64,000 bases of DNA from Combretum micranthum (taxonomy: Eukaryota; Streptophyta; Magnoliopsida; Myrtales; Combretaceae), in assembly GCA_024138025.1 (NCBI GenBank), contig JAMXBD010000092.1, forward strand, positions 372,001 to 436,000. The letters are read 5' to 3'. The notes under the pieces are model-generated. The model was not told where the DNA came from, did not search any database, and was given only the letters and a program-made list of their open reading frames with translations. Positions within the stretch are counted from its first letter, which is position 1. Every line of letters starts with the position of its first letter. The translations under genes and the position numbers were made by a program. This document shows, piece by piece, positions 24,255-36,278 of the stretch.

Positions 24255-26356
24255 ACATTGACAGTCCATGACCAAGATGAGTCCCTTTTAGTATATAAAC
24301 TAGACTGAGAAAGTTAGAGGATGGGACAAGCCGGTCCAATGACTCCCAATCCAAGCTCACCATGTCAAATTTCCCTTGATCATCCCAATAAAAGAACCAG
24401 TCTCACTAGGTCCTGTCATTTAACTCGTGAGTGAAGCCCAAATAAATAATAATATTTATATGATTTTTGAAAACCCATCCATAGATACCTTTCAATGAGA
24501 TTTACACAAAACTCTAATAAGCTCACGAGTTAATTGAATTGGATATTTTTAATCTCATCTCCAGCACAGGAAAGGACACGATTTAATCCTTTAGTTGTGC
24601 TCTTCATAAAATTCCTCTAGTGCATTTGTTTCTTCAACATTTCAGTTCCAAATAGTCTCTAGGGCTCTAATGATAACGTCTTTAAATTCCCATTCAAGTT
24701 TCAAGCCAAAACTGCTACAAACTTGATCATTTCTAGCTAATTTCATCTTCAACCCTAAATGTGGTAAAAAACTAAATAATAGCCAATTATGCTTAGATTC
24801 CATTTCGGACATTGATTAAAATTATTATAAACAATATTGAATAAACTTAATAATTAGATATAAATACGAGTTGTCATGTTGAAACCCCACCATAATGATT
24901 CCATAGAAGATAAAAATTGCACATACAATCCACCGTCACATCCACGCTGACGAAAAACAAATTTGTATATAATATTTTCACACCTTTTCTACAACATCTA
25001 TGATGTGATGTCATTGGTTTAAGACTTTTTCAAAGCAACTGACATACTGCACCGTTGAGAACTTAATAAATAAATAATACGTAGAGCAAATAAACATAAG
25101 AAATATTATACTTACTATAAAAATAAGAATATTTTGTGGAATTCACATTCCCTCTGTTTTCTTTTTTGCTTTATTTCGATTGACCTACGTTAATAAACTT
25201 AGCCAAATGACGTAGCAAGAGATATTCATTCCTCTCAAGAAGCTTAGCAACATTTGCTTGTCACTTTCACTTTCTTTCTTTCTGGTGATATACATGTGTA
25301 TTTTGTTCTGGTGGTCCAAGAAGAAAGAAAATGACTAGATAACTTTATGTCTGCGAAACGCTAATCCAAAGTACAAATTGTACTCTAAATAATTACATGG
25401 GTTACTTATAATTAATGAAGAATTTAGGAAATCAATGAAGAAAATGGAAAGATTGAGAATGGCCTAAACATACCAAGCAGTGCTCCACATTGTTTACGGT
25501 CTCTCTATGCTGGTTAAGAAAGAGATATATGAAGTATTTACCAAAGAAAAAAAGTCAGCCTATGAATAAGCAAAAATTATTTCTGCACATATATCGTGCA
25601 TACTAAGAGCATTTTTATTTGTGAATTACTCATAAAGTTACTTAAGGTATCGTATCGGCATTTTAAGTAATTTTTTCTACTAAATGACTCTTTACTCTAT
25701 CTTGAGTTAATTCCATAGAATTACTAAACTATTTCTTAAGAAAATTCTATGGTCTCATCATTAATTTTGACAAAACTGGTCTCATCACTATCCAATGGCT
25801 CACATCATATTCAACTGTAATTGAATTAAAATAGTTAACGTTTCAATTACTATATTTATTTTAACGGTTAGATGATTGACTGAAACAGGATCGTAGAAAG
25901 TCCCCTATTTCTTAATACTTTTACGAGTTTCATGCTATAATTACTTTGGAACAATATTTATATTTTTTCTCATGATTGAATATTTATGAAAATAAATTTA
26001 AAAATACATAAAAAAATTAATAATTATTTTTTTATTGCATACAACAACAAATTGCTATTGCAAAAATTACACCAAATGAAAAGTAAGATCCAGATTGTGA
26101 AATAGGTGAGGAATTTTGACTTTTATGAATGATTATAAGGTGGTAAATTTTGCGAGTTATGGGAATACATGTACAAGAACAAGTTGTTAATTAGAGAGAT
26201 TTTTACAATGATGGTAATTTGTAGTAAAAGTGAGATGCAAAAAAAAAAAATGATAAATTCCCACATGTATTCATAAAAAGGGAAAAAAAAGACATATTGT
26301 TTATGGTTGTTGTACAACAATGATATACCTAAAAGTGTGCAAGTGGGTTAAATGGG
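24255..26356. other. AT-rich stretch, no gene; start contains rest of Tat LTR
   Basis: The first 100-200 bp continue the Tat 5' LTR after element C. The remainder has only short, stop-rich frames on both strands and no recognisable transposon domain. A stretch near 25604-25915 (GAGCATTTTTATTTGTG onward) looks like a small non-autonomous DNA element, but I could not find matching inverted ends. The last 30 bases carry the left target-site candidate of the long-TIR element. Confidence 0.4.
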
Positions 26357-26650
26357 TTGGTTTTATACGGTTGTACCATACTTTTCCAAACTTAGTCTAA
26401 AAATGTCTTATTTTTTAAAAATATATTCCAAGTATAATTGCCTAAAAACACATTCAATGTGTGTGTCCGAAAATTAATACTAAAAAAATACTCATTAAAT
26501 GTGTTCGCATTGATATTAAATTTTACACAAGTTGGACACATTCACTGAATGTGCATCCTTTTGTGTTTTATTTTATTTTTTTAAATTGTGATGGGCATAT
26601 TTACATCAATTTTTCATTTAATTAATTCAAACGCATTCAATGAATATGTT
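26357..26650 (+). repeat. Left terminal inverted repeat of long-TIR element
   Basis: Complement of the right end 46210-46500. It contains several copies of a CATTCAATGAATGTG-like palindrome (about 26450, 26535, 26635), which may bind a transposase. Confidence 0.6.
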
Positions 26651-27019
26651 CGTTTTATTTTTTTTTTTTTTTAAATTAACCCAGACTCATTTGCTAAATG
26701 CATTTGAAAAAAGTATTTAGGCAACTCACACATTGGAGTTACTATTCACGCACTTACTCAACTAAGTCGCACTTCCCTTTGTTCTCTCGATATAAGCAAT
26801 TCTCCAGCTCGTTTTTGTCCAAACTGTTCACACCATTTCATTCAAGAAATTCATAAAATCATCTTTAGGTAAAATCAAAGTCAATTTCTTCTAGTTGTTA
26901 GTTAATTTTTTAATTTTTTAAACATTTCAATATGATGCCATAAAAATAGAGTAGATTTCCTTGTTTAGCAAATAATGCATGCTCTTTGGTGTTGATTTGC
27001 ATTTGTTAAGCTATGTTGT

Positions 27020-27209
27020 GACAATTTTGGAAGCTTATACATATGAGCTAATTGCAACTCCTTCATCATCCAGTAGAGAACGGCCACTTCATATTGCAAA
27101 TGACACCGATATGGGGGAAAGGGTCATACAGCTGACATAGTAACAACCTCCACCACAGTACGGTCCAGTTGCACCTAGGGATTTTGAAGAAGTTTGTGAT
27201 GAAGGGAGT
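27020..27209 (+). pseudogene. Unrecognised coding remnant of long-TIR element, 5' piece
   Basis: Frame reads SSSSRERPLHIANDTDMGER, then VIQLT-stop, QQPPPQYGPVAPRDFEEVCD. If the Athila insertion and one copy of its ggagt target repeat are removed, the frame runs on at 44916 as EGSEQKGDHQDKGGEGVD before a stop. This looks like the hydrophilic C-terminus of a plant transposon-carried protein, but I cannot name it. The 5' part is not visible. The only support is the open, low-complexity-free frame and its clean continuation. Confidence 0.3.
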
Positions 27210-28870
27210 TGATAAAGTCATATTTTACATACTTTTTATTAATTAAGTTATGCTAAATTATTATTGATTTTATAGAAATCATATGGAAATGGCACTTACG
27301 TGTGCTTAATACGATAATTTAAGTATTGAAGGATTTATATGACAAATATAAGCAATTTAAGAAGGTTTATACAAATTTGGAGATGAAACAAACAAAGGCC
27401 AGCCATAATAGAAAGAAGGCCACCGACCTTCAATAGAAGAAGATTAAAGTTGGCAGCATTTGAACAACAATACAAACAAGCCTTAAACATTTCATTCAAT
27501 GTCGACAATTACAAAGGAAAAGCTGCTAGCCTTTTTCAGATAAACAATAGCTTTTACTAGAGGAAAACAAAGGATGCCCACTTTATAACATATTTTAATA
27601 AGCCTTCTTCAAATGGTTTGTACGCCGAGAACTGAGTGGTTTACGCTACGAGCTTTATTCCAACCTTAGATGTCAATAGTTTCAAAAACTCAAACACTGG
27701 CTACTAGGAGATTTACATCACTGGCCTTCGCGCAGATATAAACCTATACCGCTCCCAACGCCACTTCAACACAAGCTTCCATCTACTCTCAGAAATCATT
27801 TTCACTATGTATGTTAGCCAAATTAATTTCAAGGCCACTGGCCTTGAATGCTAGCTTATCTCCTTGCAACTTTTCATATTTCAACTCCTCTTGTGGATCA
27901 TTTGAAGGAGAGAAACCCTATGCGTGAAAAAAGAAGACATTTTTCCTTGTTTTTAGATGCAGATTAAGGCTTAGATCAATAGTTAACTTTTTTTTTTGGT
28001 TAATTAAGGATTCCACGCTAAGGTCAAGCAGAAAACATCATTTGAATTTGAATTCGAGAGCAAGATTTTCTTAACAAGGTGATTTTCTCTTTTCTCATAT
28101 TCATTTTATGGATGTTGATTGATACTTATTTCTTTTGATCTTAATTAGGGTTTTGATTTGTTGATTTGAATCGTTTAATTGATTTTTATCTGTTGTTCAT
28201 TGATTCCTTATATGTGTTCATGTTGTTGATGTTATTTCACAGATCATGTATTTTGGATTGATTTTAGAATTCATGATAGATTATGATTGTAATTGGAAAA
28301 TTCTTTTCTAATTGATTCTATGATTATCTAATCAGGATTACAAATCACATAGACATATGGATTTGAATTTAATTAGGCTTTAGTAAATCAGAAAAGATTA
28401 GTCAATTGATCACTTTCCTAGAAATAGATAATATTGATTGGTTAATTAGGGTAATTACTTTCTTTGAAAAAGGGAGTTGTTATCTAGTGCTTGATTGACT
28501 GAAAAACTAAAACCATTAACAATTCAGATTTGCAAGGATATTTGTGGTCAATAGTATACCTTCAATTGATTTTAAGATCTATTGGCTCTTAACCTAATTC
28601 AATTAAGGTGTTGGAAATCCTATATTTTTGTAGATAAGTCTTATCTTAAAAAATGCAAAAATACATCTTTTTGATTTTCCTTGCTACGATAAGGACTAAT
28701 ACAATTGAGAGCTAGTCCTCACTTCCTATGGACACAACTTGGCATTCAACAAAATTTTATTAATGCACACGCATTCGATACATTGGCCAGTAAATATCCG
28801 CACATTCAAAGGAATTTAAAAAGAGATTGAAAAGATTTTTTAAAAGTACATACAAAAAAAAATGTGATCA
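27210..28870 (+). repeat. Athila 5' LTR (1661 bp)
   Basis: Starts TGATAAAGTCATATTTTAC, ends AAAATGTGATCA. Pairs with 43272-44915. It has GC-rich islands with GCTGGC/GGCCTT motifs near 27640-27860. Confidence 0.9.
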
Positions 28871-28875
28871 GTTTT

Positions 28876-28891
28876 TGGCACCGTTGCGAGG
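28876..28891 (+). other. Athila primer-binding site
   Basis: TGGCACCGTTGCGAGG, five bases after the LTR end; the standard Athila primer site is TGGCGCCGTTGCCGGG. Confidence 0.75.
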
Positions 28892-31779
28892 AGTGACTAG
28901 TGTTACTTTCAGTTTTCAGGACTTTTGTATTCTAGACCGTAAATGCCCTTATCATGAGTCACCTAGTTGGCCTCAATTGTTAATTTTTCTTAAGGGATTA
29001 GGAGCTTATGTGATGGAAATCATTTTACGGCCTCATCTATTGCTCTACTTGAAGGAGTATGCAAAGTTCAAGTGAAGATGAACACGAGACGCGTGTTCAA
29101 GCGGGGAAAGAATCAAGTAGCATGTATAAGGGAAGATTTCCACGCTTTAAGGCCGACAACCATCTTTTCTAGGCCGACAACTTATTAGAAGCTGACAAAA
29201 TCATGGACGTGAAGGACAGCATGGAAGCCTCAAATTTTCTTGTACACAGGCTTAAGGTCATTGTAAGTCCTTAATTTTTAGGGTAATATCAAGTTCAAAC
29301 CCTGAACCGGAAATTCAACCGGAGACCCTAAGTCAATAAATTCCCAAGAAACTCTAGTAGTTTAGATCCGGTAATCCCGTGTTCCTAAACCAAGAAGTCA
29401 AAATATGAGTGAAGAGTGTAGTTTGGTTCGTAATAATATTAGGACGCTTAAAAAGACATATTAGCAAATTTTTTATCTATTTCGAACCCGATTGGATCAG
29501 ACATTGAAAAGCGTGTCCCGAGACTCGAGATATTAAATATATGATATTAGTACCATTAGAATCGTAATTTCATGAGATTTCCAAATATATCAGTTATATA
29601 ATTTTTCGGATTATAAAAGTTACAGTTGTAATATTTTTATCGTATTTTCATTACTACTGGTACTTTAAATGTCAAATCTACTTTTTGAATTCTTCTATAC
29701 TATTCATCAAGTACAACTACCTATGATCTATTTCTTACATCCTTACAACCTATTCCTACTATTTCATCATTTTCCTTATAATTTACTTTTCCAATACAAC
29801 TTTTACTACTTAACTTACTTATTTAATTTCAAAACTTACACAACGCATTTCCTCTCTCTCCCTCTCTTGCAAATCGGTGCCCCCTTCCCCCTTGTTCCCT
29901 CTCATTTGTTGATTTTCCTCTATTTGTTTAATCACACAAACCCTAAATTCCTTTTTCTATAAATACCCCTTTATGCCTTCTCCATTTCACTTTTCTCTCT
30001 TCATTTTCTCTTTAGAAAATTTTTTCAAAACTCTCTCCTCTCCCGTCTCATTGCCGTGACTCTCTCTCTCTCAAACACAAACACACACACTTTTGTTTTC
30101 TTTAAATTTCTTACTCCACACATCTAATAGGTAATAGATCTATACCTTATTACCTTAAAAACATGTAATGGCAAGATCATTCATGTGTGATTTCACTCAA
30201 GAATCCCCATGAGCTTTAAGCTAGGGATGTGAAAACACTTGAACATGAGATCTTTGTCATCACAATGTTATAGATTTTGTTATTTGAGTTATTTTTCTAT
30301 TACCTTGTTTTACTATCAAGTTATGTTGTTAATATTAATGATTTGTGCATATATTCATCATCTATTCATATTTGCATAACCATCATAGTATTCATGCATT
30401 TATGACTAGTGTAGTAAACTAGATCGAGTTATTTTGAGTTCATAAATGCATTAGGCTTTTGTTTTATGTTCATAAATAACTTGTAATAGCATAAAGATAG
30501 TAGGAAATAGATAGAAAGCTCAAGATCTATTTTAGTTTAAAAAAAAAATGATTTTTGAAAATTCGGATAAAAAAGGAACCATATTTAGAAAAGCTATTTT
30601 TCAACTTCAAAATGTGTATTTTACATTGAAAATGAAGGAATTAGGGAATAGATATCATAAATGAATGATCTTGATGAGAAAAGCTTATATCAACTAAGGA
30701 ATATTTTCAAAACAAGGAAAAGTTTACAAAAGTTATGTTTCAATCTCAATAACAAGTTTTAAATTCATAATAACGGAAGCTTGAAGTATAAACACCCGTT
30801 TTTTCAACTCCAAAACAAGATTTTTAGTAAAGAAATGGAAGCCTTAAGGAATAGGTTTGATTAGGAAATGATTTTTGAAAGACTAAATGAGTTTTACAAG
30901 AAAACAATCTCAAATGAAATTTTTAAAATTCGGATTTGAAAATGGCTACTATTTAAACACCTATTTCCAAATGCAAACATGATGATTATTATGGAAAAAT
31001 GAAATTCCTAGGGGATACATATAATAAAGACCTAATTTGTACAAGGATAAGAGAGGTTTATCAAAGTATAAACCTAAAACAAGGAATGGTTTCAAATAAT
31101 AGATTAAGCAATGTTTTCATTCCTTAAAAATTTTGTTAAATTTCTAATTAGGTAAACCACCTATTTAAACGTCTATTTTCTAACCCCAAAATGAAGGTTT
31201 TTATTGAAATAATGAAGGTGATGGCTATATAGGTCATCAAGGTTGAGTTTTGATAAAAGCAAGTGTGATTTTACGAGAAGAAAAACTATTTTTCTTAAGT
31301 CTAGTAAATTTCAAAAGTTTTGCAAAGCAAAAGTTTTTCAGAAAGAATTGTTGGTACTATATCATTAAGAATATACATATAGATAGTTCATCTCATAACC
31401 TTCATGGCAATAGGTTATAGGTATTATATATACATGATGCACTTGGTAGAAACAAAGTTAGAAAAATAATATCCTAGACATCCTATTTGACATTATCTAA
31501 TTCCATGAGAAATTGGAATTTCCAACACCCATGAATCATGCATGATAATGAGTTATATATGTATATAATAGAGTCTTAGAGGATATAATGATAGCTAAGT
31601 ATCTATCAAAGCTTTAGTATGATGCTTGGTTTGAAATTAGAAGTTGAATTGTGGAATGGGAAATTCGTATAGTATTTTGTACCCTACTGTTCATGGACCA
31701 AACGACCTTGTTTGTTGGAAATAACTCTAGAAATAGATATCTCTCGTCAAATAGGTAGAAATCGGTATATAATATGCAA

Positions 31780-31826
31780 AATTCCAAGTTTAAATGACTA
31801 AGTTATGACCATTTTAAGTTGGAATT
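31780..31826 (+). other. Conserved 47-bp hairpin, element D
   Basis: Arms AATTCCAAGTTTAAATGACT and GACCATTTTAAGTTGGAATT with the same AAGTTAT loop. It ends 98 nt before the small exon position. Confidence 0.7.
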
Positions 31827-31923
31827 TCCTCTTAGACGAATTTTGACGAACTTGTTAGAATAGAATTTATAAGTTCATTCAAACTTCATATAAATACTCA
31901 TTATAGTTATTTCTTTTGATTAA

Positions 31924-31993
31924 GAGACTTGAGAGACAGACTAGCCCTTCCCAAAGACTATTATGATTGAATAGATTTTTGCACCATGGCGAA
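31924..31993 (+). pseudogene. Element D small exon, frame ending LPKDYYD-stop
   Basis: Codons DLRDRLALPKDYYD and TGA (31968-31970), 47 nt from the expected splice junction. The acceptor AG has become AA, the leading GT is GA and the donor GTGAGT is GCGAGT, so splicing is probably lost although the reading frame stays open. Confidence 0.4.
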
Positions 31994-33604
31994 GCGAGTT
32001 CACCATCTTTAAATTATATGCTTGTGATTGTGCTTGTAATGTTAGTGGCATTAGAATTAGGAAAAGATAAAAATTTGATTGTGTGTATATGAGTTTTACT
32101 TGGGTGAATCAATGATAAGAATATCGAAATGAGCTTGTTGTAAATATTTGTATGATTTAGTATAGCATTAAAGTGTCTGTAATATCTATGATCGCTCATA
32201 AATTGTTAACTAATATGCCATGATCTTATAATCTAATTGACCATGCATACCATATGTGAGTCACATTGCATAGGTTATTATACCTTTGTGGGAAGAAGGC
32301 ATAATAGCTGGGCAATGAGTGGCCTATAAACTCGAATATTGGCGTAATGGCCAAAAATTGAAATGCTGGCGTAAGGGCTGGAATTAAAAATGTGTGTGGG
32401 TGGGCACCTGTATCAATTACAATAAAAAAAATGAGAAAAATTGAAATCTTTGGTCGTACGGGCTTGAAATGCCTAATCCCGAATGGAGGGCGTAAATCCA
32501 TTTAACATAAAATTTCCGAAAGGTCTTATGTATTGTATGCTCACATGCTTGTGCATTTCATATGGATGTTAATATAACTTGTCTGTTATATATTGCTTGT
32601 TGAGTATTTAATTGTGAAAGTGAAACTCACATAGCTCGTAAGCTTACACCCCTATAGTTTCCTATTGCAGTATAAATATTTATGGCTATCTCCGAGAAGC
32701 CACTTTCCTCAGGTACAGCTTTTGGAACTTAAGGAGCTTTTGAAGAAGTTGGGACCTAGATGTAGGCATAGACTTCTGGTTGAATCTCCTAAATTGATAT
32801 ATATAATGGTTGTTGTAGGAGACTTCTGAGGACTTAAGAACTCTTAATATTTTGACGGGGGTATGCCCCTTAGCTCATGTAATAGATGAACCTAGCTATA
32901 ATTGTTATGATTTACTTTCATTTTGCTATGTATGTCTTCTTAAGCTAATCTGATTCAAAGTATGGTCCCCTATTTGTTGAACGTGAGCCTTACACCCGGT
33001 GTTTAAACTCATAGAATGACTAAAGTAGCCATACACGAGTTTAGATATTGAGTGTGGTGGACTATCGCATTTAAGGTACCCTTTGGGGCATGATAGTTAT
33101 GGCTTTTATTGCCCAGGCCTATGGTGTTGATGTTTAAGCCGGCGACCTACCTGGCCGGCCTTCATCTAAGAACGCAGTTTTTATTTATTTCGTATGTTCT
33201 TTTATTTGCTTATTGGGTACTATTATATATACCCAATTGTAATGAGACCTAATGAGCTTTTGGATGTTTAAATAGTTGTTTTTGAGAGTTCTCTCAAATT
33301 TACTATTATTAATTAATTTGATTGCGGCGAGTGTTTCAGGTTCTTATCAATTTGTTTATAGATTGTGGCGAATAAACCATTATTACTAGATTGTGAGTCA
33401 TATCAATTTACGAATAACATAGTTCGGATCGTAGGCGGTCATCATACCCATTCATCGGTGTCATTCATATCCTTTTAATTCATTGTTAAACTATAAATCT
33501 AAAACATAAATTCATTTGAGTTTGAGATCCATTGCTTTCCATTAATCTAGACATATCATCTTTTTGGTATCAAAGCAAATCATCATCCTTAGCACATCAT
33601 ATTT

Positions 33605-33616
33605 TAGTATCAGAGC
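33605..33616 (+). other. Tekay primer-binding site
   Basis: TAGTATCAGAGC, one mismatch to the plant initiator-tRNA-Met primer site, just after the LTR end at 33599. Confidence 0.7.
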
Positions 33617-33819
33617 TCAGTTGCGACAAAGAGGCAATTGGTAAGTGTGAAAGTTGTGATCTTTTACATTATTATTGAGTTATCTCGTTAATTGTGAAGT
33701 GTTGGTGGTCTTATTGCTGGTTACTACTGAGATTGAGAATTAGGGTTTATGCTGTGATTTGGGTTTATATTGTGGATTGTTATTTATGAATTGGGGGAAA
33801 ATTCAAAGATTTGTGAATC

Positions 33820-35060
33820 ATGTCGAATGATAGTGTGAATGGGAATGCAAGGAATGGTTAGAATAGTCAAATTGGAGGAGGACAAGGCCGTCATGCTATA
33901 GGTGGAGGACAAACGATAGAGGAACAATTGCAAGTTTTAACTAATCTTGTTACTAACCTATCTATAAAGGTGGATTCGATGACCTTAAGGCAACAGCCCA
34001 TACTTAATCTACAGGTACCACCTTCAGTTACTAATCTTGATGTTCAATGGGAAGGAGTAAGAGGAGGTCATAGAGGAAGTCAGAATTGGGTTGATGATCA
34101 TGACTATCATGAAGGAAGAGGTGATAATTATGGGGATAACTTTGGTCATGGTTATGTACTTGCTGGGGAGTTTAGGCTACCAAGCGGTTTAGAGAATGTG
34201 AAGCTACAAATGCCCTTGTTTATAGGTGGTAGTTCAACTGATGAGTGTCTTGATTAGGAAAACAAGGTTAAAGGTTTATTTGAGTGTGATGACATTGAAG
34301 ACCATGTGAGAGTTCCACTTGCTGTTGTTGAATTCACAGTTATGCTGCCTTATGGTGGCAGAACATGTTGGCTATTCGAAGACAAGATGGGGATAGAGAG
34401 ATTAGGACATGATAGGAGATGAAGAGGATACTTAGGAAACAGTTTGTTGCAGCCCATTACAAACATGAGATCTTCATGCGATTATAGTCCTTAAGGTAAG
34501 GTGGTAGGAGTGTGGAAAAATATGTTAAGAATTTGATACTCTGTTGATTAGGAGTGGAGCCACTGAGCCTCTAGAGCAGACAGTTGCTAGGTTTGTGATG
34601 GATTTAAAATATGAAATATCTTATATTGTTGAGTTGCAGAGATATGAGACACTTAATGAGGCTATTTAGCTAGCCCTCAAGGTTGAGCGATAGAGGCGTA
34701 GTGGTGTTTACAGGTCATCTTCTAATAAATTTGGAGTATATTCCGAATCGTCAATGTCTGAAAGTAAGGAAGCAAGTAAGAATATTGAAGATGATCCTAA
34801 CTCTGTGAAGGAGATAATAGGGTGTAAAGGTGTAGAGATGTCTTCTAATGACTTTGGCAAGGTTGTAGTGACTACGTGGTTTAGTAGAGATGTTGCTGCT
34901 AGTTCTGGTAAGAAGAGTAAAGAGGTCAAATGTTTCAAGTATCAAGGTTATTAGCATATAACTTCTTAGTGCCCAACTAAACAAGTGATGACCATTACTA
35001 AAAGAGGACTTGTCGAGGAGGAAAAGGATGAGGGTGAAAGGTTCATGATGAGTTACTTAC
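33820..35060 (+). pseudogene. Tekay-type gag
   Basis: Start ATG at 33820 (MSNDSVNGNARNG, then a stop). The open part 33928-34257 includes NLVTNLSIKVDSM and LQMPLFIGGSSTDECLD. Downstream, out of frame or after stops, ENKVKGLFECDDIEDHVRVP and ELQRYETLNEAI match the Retrotrans_gag domain of chromoviruses. A knuckle-like VKCFKYQGY, HITS, CPTK lies near 34928-34980, with the second Cys changed to Tyr and two stops. Gag would form the particle and bind RNA. At least six stops show it is dead. Confidence 0.75.
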
Positions 35061-35182
35061 TACTATGAATAATTATTATGAAGATAAGGAAGCCCATACA
35101 TTTGAAACACTAGGGAAAGAGCATTTTTCAAGTATAGTGCTGAGACAGATTTCGCCTTCTATATCTTCAGTTAGCTAAAAAC

Positions 35183-35672
35183 AGAGGGAACATCTTTTCT
35201 ATACTAGATACAAGATTCAGGGACAACTATGTGTGCTCCTTATTGACGGTGGGATTTGTACCAATGTGGTAGCAACGTCCATGGTCAAAAGGTTGCAAAT
35301 ACCCATGGTCCTACATCCCAGACTGTATAGACTTTAGTGGTTAAGCGACTAGAGCTATCTCTTTGTTAACTCTTAGGTTAAGGTGCCCATTGCTATTAGA
35401 GATAGGTATCAAGATGAAGTAGCTTATGATATACTACTTATGAGTGCTACTCGGCTATTTGATAATCGAGTTTTCCATAATGGATACTGGAATAGCTATA
35501 CTTTTTAGAGGGGTGGTAAGGGTATTATATTACTCCCTATGATGCCTAAAGAGATTCGATCCACTCATAATCAAATGCATGATCAACAAAACAAGAAGAC
35601 CATGTTGATGAGTAGGGAGGTTATGACACCACTTGTTGATTTGAGGACAAATTTTCAACAAGATTGGGAAGA
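35183..35672 (+). pseudogene. Tekay-type protease fused to the extreme end of pol
   Basis: REHLFYTRYKIQGQLCVLLI then DGGICTNVVATSMVKRLQ is the retropepsin region with its LIDGG active site. It continues AIRDRYQDEVAYDILLM, VFHNGYWNSYTF and ILLPMMPKEIR, normally followed by about 1000 residues of RT to integrase. Instead the frame reaches VDLRTNFQQDWEDDG, the usual last residues of Tekay/Del pol just before the 3' LTR, after about 25 residues. This marks a large in-element deletion. Confidence 0.75.
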
Positions 35673-36278
35673 TGATGGAAATTGTTTCATGGCCTCATCT
35701 ATTGGTCTAGTTGAAGGAGTGAACAAAGGTCAAGTGAAGAAGAACACGAGACGCAAGTTTAAGCCGGGAAGGAATCAAGTAGCATGTGCAAGGGAAGTTT
35801 TTGAAGTTTTAAGGCTGGCAGCCATTTTTCTAGGCCGGCAGCTTACTTATTAGAAGCTGACAAAATCATGGACGTGAAGGACAGTATGGAAGCCTTGGAT
35901 TTCCTTGTATATCGGCTCAAGGCCGATGGCTTTTATTGCCAAGGCTGGTGTTGATGTCAAGGCTGATAGCTTACCTGGTCGGCCTTCATCCCATAATGCA
36001 ATTTTTATTTATTTTGTATTTACTTTTATTTGCTTGTTAGGTACTATTATATATACCCAATTGTAATGAGACCTAATTAGCTTTTGGATATTTGAAAACT
36101 TGTTTTTTAGAGTTCTCTCAAATTTACTCCTATCAGTCAATTTGATTATGGCAAGTGTTTCAAGTTCTTATCAATCTATTTATAGATTATGGCGAACAAA
36201 TCGTTATTACTAGATTGTGAGTCATATCAATTTAGGAATAGCATAGTTCGGATCGTAGGCAATATGTCATTTCCGTTC

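Larger units (their letters stand above)
4149..24400 (-). mobile_element. Tat-lineage Ty3/gypsy retrotransposon, decayed and interrupted
   Basis: Read from the minus strand the order is 5' LTR (about 24400-24255, then 19449-19104), primer-binding site (about 19100-19085), gag (19058-18773, continuing 10634 to about 9110), protease (about 8960-8560), reverse transcriptase (about 7960-7190), RNase H (about 7190-6880), a second archaeal-type RNase H (about 6690-6280) and integrase (about 5650-4478). The second RNase H between RNase H and integrase is diagnostic for the Tat/Ogre group. It is interrupted by element A (gag) and element C (5' LTR U3) and bounded on the left by a CACTA element. Many stops and frameshifts make it inactive. 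The distal LTR boundary near 24400 is a guess. Confidence 0.8.
29262..33095 (+). mobile_element. Element D: giant-LTR family, copy 4 (3.8 kb)
   Basis: Starts TGTAAGTCC and ends TTTGGGGCATGATA, the final CA mutated to TA. Flanks gtcat (29257-29261) and gttat (33096-33100) differ by one base. It splits the Tekay 5' LTR; removing it restores the match to the 3' LTR (GGCTTAAGGTCAT then GGCTTTTATTGCC). TATAAATA near 29959, donor AATAG/GTAATAG at 30131, hairpin 31780-31826, small exon 31924-31993, acceptor TTGCAG before 32671. GGAGGGCGTAAATCC lies at 32485-32499. Confidence 0.85.

Noticed and set aside
24115..24363. 82-aa minus-strand frame
   Set aside because: Crosses the end of element C and its target duplication into the Tat LTR.
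28827..29075. 82-aa open frame
   Set aside because: It runs from the end of the Athila 5' LTR through the primer site into the Tekay 5' LTR, so it cannot be a gene.
33566..33577. TGGTATCAAAGC as the Tekay primer-binding site
   Set aside because: The same word is also inside the 3' LTR (about 40107), so it lies within the LTR; the site directly after the LTR end at 33605 fits better.
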